In this document: positions 1 through 3,934 of the stretch, piece by piece
How positions within the stretch are numbered: the stretch's first letter is position 1
Layout of the letters: each line of letters begins with the position of its first letter
Assembly (NCBI GenBank): GCA_021648185.1
Contig: JAKITH010000077.1
Coordinates: 1 to 5,886 of the forward strand
Direction: 5' to 3'
DNA: 5,886 nt
Source: Thiomicrorhabdus sp.
Lineage (GTDB): Bacteria; Pseudomonadota; Gammaproteobacteria; Thiomicrospirales; Thiomicrospiraceae
Position numbers and translations under genes: made by a program
The notes under the pieces: generated by a model
Databases searched by the model: none
What the model was told of the DNA's origin: nothing
What the model saw: only the letters and a program-made list of their open reading frames with translations

Positions 1-322
1 GATTGGCTTCCAGCGTCACCTCAATACTCGGATCAAACCCCAGCAACGCACGGGCATGGGACATAAAGCGATTCAACCCCGCTTCCGAGATTAAGCTGGG
101 CGTTCCCCCACCAAAGAAAATGGCATGAATCGGTCGCCCCCAAATCATCGGCAAGGTCTGCTCTAGCTGTGTAATCAGCGCATCAATATACGCTGCTTCA
201 TCCAAGTTAGGCTTTAAATGGTGTGAATTAAAATCACAATATGGACACTTTTGTACACACCATGGGTAATGTACATAGAGGGTTAAGGGGATGGGATGGG
301 TGAAGTTCACGAAATAAGCCAT
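1..322 (-). CDS. hemW: HemW, radical SAM heme chaperone (N-terminal part, cut by window edge)
   Basis: This is the first 107 codons of a radical SAM protein of the HemW/YggW family, formerly called oxygen-independent coproporphyrinogen oxidase-like and now regarded as a heme-binding chaperone that hands heme to respiratory proteins in the cytoplasm. The cluster-binding motif is visible as CVQKCPYC (Cys22, Cys26, Cys29), preceded by LTLYVHYPW. It is followed by the glycine-rich SAM-contact segment FFGGGTPSL (about residues 73-81) and the EVTLEAN strand at the window edge. The ATG at 322 is chosen because it puts the Cys motif at the usual distance from the N-terminus. A GTG five codons in is the only close alternative, and neither has a clear Shine-Dalgarno. 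The rest of the protein lies left of base 1. The gene is normally next to rdgB, but here three unrelated genes separate them. Confidence 0.95.
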   Translation of the reverse strand, partial: MAYFVNFTHPIPLTLYVHYPWCVQKCPYCDFNSHHLKPNLDEAAYIDALITQLEQTLPMIWGRPIHAIFFGGGTPSLISEAGLNRFMSHARALLGFDPSIEVTLEAN

Positions 323-331
323 ATTTATTTT

Positions 332-360
332 AAGATATTTTCACGAATGAATCGTGACAA
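332..360 (-). promoter_or_regulatory. Candidate hemW promoter (TTGTCA-17-TATCTT)
   Basis: Read on the minus strand, TTGTCA (355-360, 5/6 to consensus) is spaced 17 bp from TATCTT (332-337, 4/6). The expected transcript start is near 325, only about three bases before the hemW ATG at 322. A transcript from here would be practically leaderless, which agrees with the lack of a ribosome binding site. It would give hemW its own promoter, independent of the genes upstream. Prediction by eye only. Confidence 0.45.
341..357. promoter_or_regulatory. Palindrome inside hemW promoter spacer
   Basis: TCACGA and TCGTGA form a perfect 6-bp inverted repeat with a 5-base centre (ATGAA). It overlaps the last bases of the candidate -35 and most of the spacer of the hemW promoter. 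No T-run follows on either strand, so it is not terminator-like. A dimeric regulator's operator is one explanation. The regulator is not identifiable, and the match is short enough to be chance. Confidence 0.3.
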
Positions 361-400
361 AAGATGAAAAAAATCGTGCTGGTTAACCCTTCAGGTACAA

Positions 401-428
401 CAAAAACACTCTAAGTACATTTTAGAGT
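401..428 (-). terminator. Candidate terminator after the three-gene module
   Basis: On the minus strand, six bases past the stop codon of the 276-aa gene, ACTCTAA (422-428) pairs perfectly with TTAGAGT (408-414) around a 7-base loop. The sequence GTTTTTG (401-407) follows. The stem is AT-rich and short, so termination would be weak to moderate. It would largely separate the module from hemW. Confidence 0.5.
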
Positions 429-433
429 CATAA

Positions 434-448
434 TTAATCCAAAGCACC
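434..448. repeat. Left copy of imperfect 15-bp direct repeat
   Basis: TTAATCCAAAGCACC covers the stop codon and last codons of the 276-aa gene. It matches 13 of 15 bases with TTAATCCTAAGCCCC at 2731-2745, over the stop codon of rdgB, in the same orientation. The two copies bracket the three-gene module. This could be an integration or recombination scar, or chance. Confidence 0.35.
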
Positions 449-1264
449 CATTTCTGCTGCACGCACCGCACCGCCTTCAAATGACATCCCCTCAAAGGAA
501 AATCGTTTATAAGAACGGATAGTGTGGAGTGACACTTGCTTTTCAGATAACACCTTACACTCAGAAAAAATTAAATACTCTTGAATCCCATCTATAAATG
601 CTTGAGCCTTAACGCCAATTTCATTAGCTAAAGATTCATCAATATTTCCAGCATAAGTGAAAAGAATATTAAGATCATACCGTGTGCCTTCAGAAATTTC
701 TTTATCAGGCGTGATCTGAAAATAAATACCAGAAAGTTCCGCATTAAACTTCTTAGCAAGAGCTTTCAACTTATCTCTTCTAAAAGCTTTTTTTATTCTA
801 TTATTAAATTCGGAAGGAAAAGCTGGCCGAGTATAACGTCCTGCTAACCATCGTGTTAGCTCAAAAATAGTATCTGTTGAAATAGAAAAGTTTTGTTCTA
901 ATGGTATTGAAGCGAGCATCGACTTGCAAATCACAAACCGTTGGTGAATTTCCAACTCCACTACTTTAACAATTTCAACGTCATCTGCTAGTTCAGACAC
1001 GTCAAAATGTAGCTTTCTAGGATGCTTATTATGGGTAAACTGACCATTTACCTCATCAACATATTTAGCGACAATAAACTCAACCTTCCCATCGCATTCC
1101 AAACGATTAGATGCGATATCACATGATTGAGTAACCGCAACGATTAAATCAGCATCAGAAAAAGGCATCTCATCTAAAAAACTGATAGAATCGGCTGATA
1201 AAATAGCTCCTTGAAACCAGCCATTTTTTTCTAATTTTGTACCAAACTCATCCTCCTCACTCAT
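434..1264 (-). CDS. Uncharacterised 276-aa protein with TQSCDIA and RYTRPAFP motifs
   Basis: I cannot assign a function. No signal peptide or membrane segment is seen, so the protein is probably cytoplasmic. Motif-like segments in order: GWFQGA (15-20); a hydrophobic strand running into VTQSCDIA (44-51), with a prominent Cys48-Asp49; NKHPRKLHF (79-87); WLAGRYTRPAFPSEFN (139-154); and a basic helix-like stretch, IKKAFRRDKLKALAKK (157-172). From memory, proteins with a QG segment, a QxCD segment and a RYTRPAFP segment recur in bacterial genomes without known function; this needs a profile search. The start is the ATG at 1264. It overlaps the stop of the 191-aa gene by one base (TAATG) and has AGGGAG ten bases upstream (1275-1280). 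It is the last gene of the module, with a hairpin just behind its stop. Confidence 0.85.
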   Translation of the reverse strand: MSEEDEFGTKLEKNGWFQGAILSADSISFLDEMPFSDADLIVAVTQSCDIASNRLECDGKVEFIVAKYVDEVNGQFTHNKHPRKLHFDVSELADDVEIVKVVELEIHQRFVICKSMLASIPLEQNFSISTDTIFELTRWLAGRYTRPAFPSEFNNRIKKAFRRDKLKALAKKFNAELSGIYFQITPDKEISEGTRYDLNILFTYAGNIDESLANEIGVKAQAFIDGIQEYLIFSECKVLSEKQVSLHTIRSYKRFSFEGMSFEGGAVRAAEMGALD

Positions 1265-1839
1265 TAAAACAATGCTCCCTCACTTGAATCAAATGAACGC
1301 ATTTTAAGTCGGCTTCCTGCAAACAATATCTGCTCTGAATTCAAGCTCTTATTCGATAACATCTGAAGCAGGGTTTTATTTTTCATCACAGGGACTAAGA
1401 GAATATCCTTATTGGCAGGATAACCATTTCCCTTCCATTCTTTAACAATTTGACTCAACAAAAAAATGCGTTGTTTCGATTCATTTCTCGGCTCATTGCT
1501 CGAATCATTCAACCAATTATAATAAGTTTTTCTGCTACTAACATTCAAAACGCCTTTCATCTGTTCAGAAGTTAAATCAAACGAACTCTTAATAGTCATT
1601 AATAACTCAGACAATTTAGGCTTTTTAACCTCATTCACTACTATTGAGGTCGCTCCAGTGCCAAATTGATTTTGACTGAAAAAAAAACGCCCTCCGCTCC
1701 CTTTAGTAATCGAGGCATAGCCGAGTTCATAGTCACTATCTAGGGCTGAATTTTCAGCACTGTTCCCATACCACGATGCACGTCCTACACTGCTAGAACA
1801 ACAAGAGGGGGAAACACTATAATCGGACATTAACTCCAT
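1264..1839 (-). CDS. 191-aa protein with Ser/Gly-rich N-terminus and helix-turn-helix-like centre
   Basis: Not a family I can name. Residues 1-68 are rich in Ser, Gly and Ala, with SPSCCSSSVG at 10-19, and look poorly folded. From about 76 the protein appears structured. LTSEQMKGVLNVSSRKTYYNWL (split here as LTSEQMKGVLN, 89-99, then VSSRKTYYNWL, 100-110) has the pattern of the second helix, turn and recognition helix of Xre-like HTH domains, followed by a long helix (FLLSQIVKEW, 126-135). The C-terminal part (YPANKDILLVPVMKNKTLLQML, in two pieces at 140-150 and 151-161) recalls the layout of short Xre-type antitoxins, but I see no diagnostic motif. The ATG at 1839 has AAGGA seven bases upstream. 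A second in-frame ATG at 1830 overlaps the preceding stop as TAATG. A DNA-binding regulator of the module is an inference. Confidence 0.8.
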   Translation of the reverse strand: MELMSDYSVSPSCCSSSVGRASWYGNSAENSALDSDYELGYASITKGSGGRFFFSQNQFGTGATSIVVNEVKKPKLSELLMTIKSSFDLTSEQMKGVLNVSSRKTYYNWLNDSSNEPRNESKQRIFLLSQIVKEWKGNGYPANKDILLVPVMKNKTLLQMLSNKSLNSEQILFAGSRLKMRSFDSSEGALF

Positions 1840-2609
1840 TTTTCATTCCTTGCAAATTCAGTCGTAATTTTCCAGAAGGCTTTTCTTGATGGCTCATGCA
1901 ACAAAGAAATTTTATTTAAAATCAAATCGTCTTTAAACTCTATTGCCTCATCCTTACCTTCCCAAAAGTGATCAAAATCTAAAATCATTCGAATTGATAA
2001 CTCCTGATCTCGATCAATCTTGATAGGAACTTCTTGTATGTCTGGCATCAGTGTTAAATTATGCAGACCCAATAAAGAACGGATAAATAAAACTCCTTCA
2101 CTGGTCTTATATACATACTCTAATTTAGCGTGAACCTTACCTCCTATGTCATCCAAGGAAGATGAAACATCAAATTCATCCAAAACATACTGCTTAATTT
2201 CTTCCCCTTCTTCTGGTTTAATCAAGTCACAATAGCGTAATCCAATTCTCAATACCATAGAGGGAGCAGCCACTTCAATTAGTGTAGTTAAAATTCTCTT
2301 AAACTCTTGCTCTAGCCCTTCAAATCTATCATATTGACTTGTTACAAACACGATTCGATCCTGAGAAACTTCAATCGCTGAATGTTTATCTGTGGAAATA
2401 AGCGTCCAAGCCTTCTGAGAAGAAAAATTCACCTCATGCCCGCTTACATTAACCGACTGAATGTTTCTTGTATCAAAAAACGGATAATTTTGACGTAAAG
2501 ATTCATGAAAATCTGACACGATTGCTTCCATTTTTAATATTGGCGTAAAACACACTTCAATTAACACCATTTTAAGCGGGTGCTTTGAAAGCTTGCGATA
2601 GTTGGACAT
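1830..2609 (-). CDS. TIGR04255 family protein
   Basis: 259 aa, close to the usual size of the TIGR04255 family, which is sporadically distributed in bacteria and has no established biochemical function. Recognisable family features are the N-terminal PLKMVLIEVCFTP (11-23), where family members usually have P-(I/L)-x-E-(A/V)-x-I/V-like residues; the central RIGLRYCDLI (121-130), the clearest signature; MILDFDHFW (208-216); and the C-terminal LHEPSRKAFWKITTEF (237-252). No membrane segment or signal peptide is seen. The ATG at 2609 has AGGAGT (2618-2623) eight bases upstream, a strong site. It is the first gene of the three-gene minus-strand module, and its stop is overlapped by the 191-aa gene. 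The family assignment comes from recalled motifs, not a search. The placement next to an HTH-like gene and an unknown partner suggests one functional unit. Confidence 0.85.
   Translation of the reverse strand: MSNYRKLSKHPLKMVLIEVCFTPILKMEAIVSDFHESLRQNYPFFDTRNIQSVNVSGHEVNFSSQKAWTLISTDKHSAIEVSQDRIVFVTSQYDRFEGLEQEFKRILTTLIEVAAPSMVLRIGLRYCDLIKPEEGEEIKQYVLDEFDVSSSLDDIGGKVHAKLEYVYKTSEGVLFIRSLLGLHNLTLMPDIQEVPIKIDRDQELSIRMILDFDHFWEGKDEAIEFKDDLILNKISLLHEPSRKAFWKITTEFARNEKWS
1847..1851 (-). promoter_or_regulatory. Ribosome binding site deciding the 191-aa gene start
   Basis: AAGGA sits seven bases before the ATG at 1839, inside the end of the 259-aa gene. The alternative in-frame ATG at 1830 has GGAG only three bases away, too close to work well, but it overlaps the upstream TAA. 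The first start is therefore preferred, with an N-terminus of MELMSDY rather than MSDY. Confidence 0.5.
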
Positions 2610-2641
2610 GCTTAGATACTCCTGGTTCGATTAATCAATAC

Positions 2642-2669
2642 GCTATACCGAATAGATATTACACATCAA
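2642..2669 (-). promoter_or_regulatory. Candidate promoter of the three-gene module
   Basis: On the minus strand, TTGATG (2664-2669, 4/6 to the -35 consensus) is 16 bp from TATAGC (2642-2647, 4/6). Transcription would start near 2635, giving a leader of about 26 bases with a strong Shine-Dalgarno before the ATG at 2609. The -35 lies inside the 12-bp tandem repeats. An alternative is the perfect TATAAT at 2682-2687, but it has no good -35. The sequence supports a promoter in this gap but not which of the two. Confidence 0.4.
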
Positions 2670-2693
2670 ATTACACATCAAATTATACATTAT
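2658..2693. repeat. 12-bp tandem repeats in the module promoter
   Basis: ATTACACATCAA occurs twice head to tail (2658-2669 and 2670-2681) and is followed by a partial, diverged copy, ATTATACAT (2682-2690). On the coding strand the unit reads TTGATGTGTAAT. The copies overlap the candidate promoter of the module. Repeats with a period near one helical turn, on the same face of the DNA, are typical of iterated operator sites. Binding by the module's own HTH-like protein is inference. Confidence 0.6.
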
Positions 2694-2730
2694 TTAAAGC
2701 CTGCTTGCATTATGCTTATTCAACACTGAT

Positions 2731-2745
2731 TTAATCCTAAGCCCC
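2731..2745. repeat. Right copy of imperfect 15-bp direct repeat
   Basis: TTAATCCTAAGCCCC covers the rdgB stop codon (2737-2739) and matches 13 of 15 bases of 434-448 in the same orientation. The interval between the copies holds exactly the module and its promoter region. No recombinase gene is present in the window. Confidence 0.35.
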
Positions 2746-3354
2746 GCGCCGTAACTGCATCACCAAGCTATTCAATGCTTGGCCTCGATGACTCATTCTA
2801 TTTTTTTGTTCTTTCGGCAACTCTGCGGCACTTTTATTCAGCTCCTCTATCCAAAAAACTGGGTCATAGCCAAAGCCTTTTGTGCCACGTGGAACATTTA
2901 AAATATCTCCATACCAGCGTCCTAGCCCAATAATGGGAACAGGGTCATTGCCATATTCAACATAGACCATGGCGCAATAGTAACTGGCTTGGCGTTGCCC
3001 TTGAGGTACGCTTTTTAGCTCGTCCAATAACTTTTGTAAATTGGTTTGATCGGTGGCTTGATCCCCATAAAGGTCGGCGGAATAACGCGCGGAATAAATG
3101 CCAGGTTGCCCTTTTAAGGCGCTGACTTCAATGCCAGAATCGTCGGCAATAGCGGGCAAACCTGTTTGCTCTGAGGCATAACGGGCTTTTAAAATGGCAT
3201 TTTCAATAAAGGTTAATCCAGTCTCCTCGACCTCCGAATCAAAAAACTGGCCTTGCGAACTGACCTGCCAACCGTAAGGCTCTAAGAGTTCGGTCATTTC
3301 GGCTATTTTTCCAGCGTTACCTGTTGCCAACACCACTTGCGTTGAATTTGACAT
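2737..3354 (-). CDS. rdgB: RdgB, dITP/XTP pyrophosphatase (HAM1 family)
   Basis: Cytoplasmic house-cleaning enzyme that hydrolyses dITP, ITP and XTP to the monophosphate and pyrophosphate, keeping deaminated purines out of DNA and RNA. At 205 aa it has the full family length and matches E. coli RdgB along its whole length. Visible motifs are the nucleotide-binding LATGNAGKIAEM (9-20), the metal-binding region FIENAILKAR (49-58), IADDSGIEVSALKGQPGIYSARY (starting at 69, with Asp72 aligned to the E. coli catalytic Asp69), GFGYDPVF (160-167) and SHRGQAL (188-194). No key residue is missing. The start at 3354 fits the family N-terminus. The nearest Shine-Dalgarno-like AGAGG (3369-3373) is rather far, 14 bases away. 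Downstream, in the place where hemW often follows, lies the three-gene module. I see no convincing terminator between them. Confidence 0.97.
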   Translation of the reverse strand: MSNSTQVVLATGNAGKIAEMTELLEPYGWQVSSQGQFFDSEVEETGLTFIENAILKARYASEQTGLPAIADDSGIEVSALKGQPGIYSARYSADLYGDQATDQTNLQKLLDELKSVPQGQRQASYYCAMVYVEYGNDPVPIIGLGRWYGDILNVPRGTKGFGYDPVFWIEELNKSAAELPKEQKNRMSHRGQALNSLVMQLRRGA

Positions 3355-3362
3355 AAGTTTAT

Positions 3363-3390
3363 TCTATACCTCTAAAATTATTATTATCAA
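3363..3390 (-). promoter_or_regulatory. Candidate rdgB promoter (TTGATA-16-TATAGA)
   Basis: On the minus strand, TTGATA (3385-3390, 5/6) is 16 bp from TATAGA (3363-3368, 4/6). The predicted start, near 3356, would be only one or two bases before the rdgB ATG, and the weak AGAGG would then not be transcribed. The area is AT-rich and other -10-like hexamers exist, for example GATAAT at 3383-3388 without a good -35. Treat as tentative. Confidence 0.3.
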
Positions 3391-3422
3391 TAACGCCTTA
3401 AATAACAGGAACTTATCTTTTA

Positions 3423-3436
3423 TTGACCTAAATCAA
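3423..3436. promoter_or_regulatory. FNR/ANR-type binding site
   Basis: TTGAC-CTAA-ATCAA matches 9 of 10 fixed positions of the FNR/ANR consensus TTGAT-N4-ATCAA. Its centre (between 3429 and 3430) lies about -61 from the start predicted for the promoter at 3455-3483, the classic class I activator position. This implies oxygen-responsive control of the small membrane protein gene. The site also lies upstream of rdgB on the other strand, but not at a canonical distance from that gene's candidate promoter. Confidence 0.6.
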
Positions 3437-3454
3437 TCTTTATTTTTGAAAGTG

Positions 3455-3483
3455 TTGATATTCGCGCTCAACCTAAGTATAGT
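3455..3483 (+). promoter_or_regulatory. Promoter of the 69-aa gene (TTGATA-17-TATAGT)
   Basis: TTGATA (3455-3460, 5/6) and TATAGT (3478-3483, 5/6) are separated by the optimal 17 bp, making this the best sigma70-like promoter in the window. The start would be near 3490-3491, leaving a leader of about 41 bases before the ATG at 3532. An FNR/ANR-type site lies upstream at the class I distance. Confidence 0.6.
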
Positions 3484-3490
3484 TCGAACT
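3481..3490. promoter_or_regulatory. 10-bp palindrome at the -10/start region
   Basis: AGTTCGAACT is a perfect palindrome overlapping the end of the -10 element and reaching the predicted transcript start. GTAT (3477-3480) and ATAC (3494-3497) flank it as an outer, offset inverted repeat. Its position suits a repressor operator that blocks polymerase. No regulator can be named. Confidence 0.3.
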
Positions 3491-3531
3491 GTTATACAAA
3501 AAATAAAAAACTTAAGCTGAGGCGTAAAATC

Positions 3532-3741
3532 ATGGGTAATTTTTTAATTTTGACGGGTCTAGTTGTTGTTGCGGTATTTGTTCCTATCGCTGTCATCCTT
3601 GGTGTTTGGGCAAATTTGCTTCCTAGCGTTATCGCAGAATATGCAAGTATTGTAGGGGTCGCTCTTGCGATTATCTACATTGTAGGTGGTAACCTTGTAT
3701 TGATGTACCAAGATATTAAAACAGGTCGTTACAGTAAATAA
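3532..3741 (+). CDS. Small two-helix inner-membrane protein, function unknown
   Basis: A 69-aa protein that is almost entirely membrane-embedded. The first hydrophobic helix is about residues 3-27 (starting FLILTGLVVVAVF), a short polar turn with Ser and Glu follows at about 31-36, and the second helix is about 38-58 (SIVGVALAIIYIVGGNLVLM). A polar tail with basic residues, QDIKTGRYSK, ends the protein. The basic tail suggests a cytoplasmic C-terminus and hence a hairpin with both ends inside. GAGG (3519-3522) lies nine bases before the ATG at 3532. It is a single-gene unit with its own promoter, an FNR/ANR-type site and a strong terminator, which argues that it is real and well expressed. 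The oxygen-linked control suggests a respiratory role, perhaps as a small oxidase- or cytochrome-associated subunit, but no family is recognised and this is inference. Confidence 0.85.
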   Translation: MGNFLILTGLVVVAVFVPIAVILGVWANLLPSVIAEYASIVGVALAIIYIVGGNLVLMYQDIKTGRYSK

Positions 3742-3752
3742 CATAAGTTATT

Positions 3753-3769
3753 GAGTGAAAAACTCACTC
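3753..3769 (+). other. Hairpin in the 3' region of the 69-aa gene
   Basis: GAGTGA (3753-3758) pairs perfectly with TCACTC (3764-3769) around a 5-base loop, shortly after the stop codon. What follows is TTTATGATG rather than a T-run, so it is unlikely to terminate by itself. With the strong terminator downstream it could stabilise the short mRNA. Confidence 0.4.
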
Positions 3770-3785
3770 TTTATGATGTTTTATC

Positions 3786-3819
3786 AAAAAAACCCAGTTT
3801 TTACTGGGTTTTTTTGTTT
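3786..3819 (+). terminator. Rho-independent terminator of the 69-aa gene
   Basis: AACCCAGT (3791-3798) and ACTGGGTT (3803-3810) form a perfect 8-bp stem with a TTTT loop, followed by a run of T. The A-run before it (3786-3790) can extend the stem against the T-run. This is a textbook intrinsic terminator and separates the small gene from mrcA. Confidence 0.92.
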
Positions 3820-3844
3820 CTATGCATCCATAAATATAACTCGT

Positions 3845-3893
3845 TATAATAATACGACATAAGCCTTGATATAAAAAAGGTTCCTCGCATAAC
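3845..3893 (+). promoter_or_regulatory. Candidate mrcA promoter region
   Basis: Two candidates lie between the terminator and mrcA. One is TTGATA (3866-3871, 5/6) spaced 16 bp from CATAAC (3888-3893, 4/6), giving a leader of about 35 bases. The other is a perfect TATAAT at 3845-3850 with no recognisable -35. The preceding strong terminator implies that mrcA needs its own promoter here, but neither candidate is decisive. Confidence 0.35.
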
Positions 3894-3934
3894 CGATACT
3901 CCAAGTAACCTCATAGAGAGCTGTTGAATTTTTC

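Noticed and set aside
1264..2609. A classical two-gene toxin-antitoxin pair of the RES/Xre (MbcA/ParS) type
   Set aside because: The 191-aa protein has an Xre-like centre, but neither partner shows RES-domain motifs and the 259-aa protein fits TIGR04255 instead. Calling it a known toxin-antitoxin pair would go beyond the evidence.
2690..2736. Terminator for rdgB
   Set aside because: Only short, poorly paired repeats (AAGC/GCTT) are seen on the minus strand with no T-run, so read-through into the module remains possible.
323..2745. Insertion sequence or integrative element
   Set aside because: No transposase, integrase, terminal inverted repeats or tRNA target is visible. Only the imperfect direct repeat hints at recombination.
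3559..3744. A 61-codon open frame on the minus strand opposite the small membrane protein gene
   Set aside because: It is fully antisense to the 69-aa gene, which has a promoter, a ribosome site and a terminator. Its product is a Asn/Thr/Cys-rich sequence with no recognisable features, as expected of a shadow frame.
3753..3769. Hairpin after the 69-aa gene as an independent terminator
   Set aside because: The stem is good but is followed by TTTATGATG rather than a T-run. A much better terminator lies just downstream at 3786-3819.
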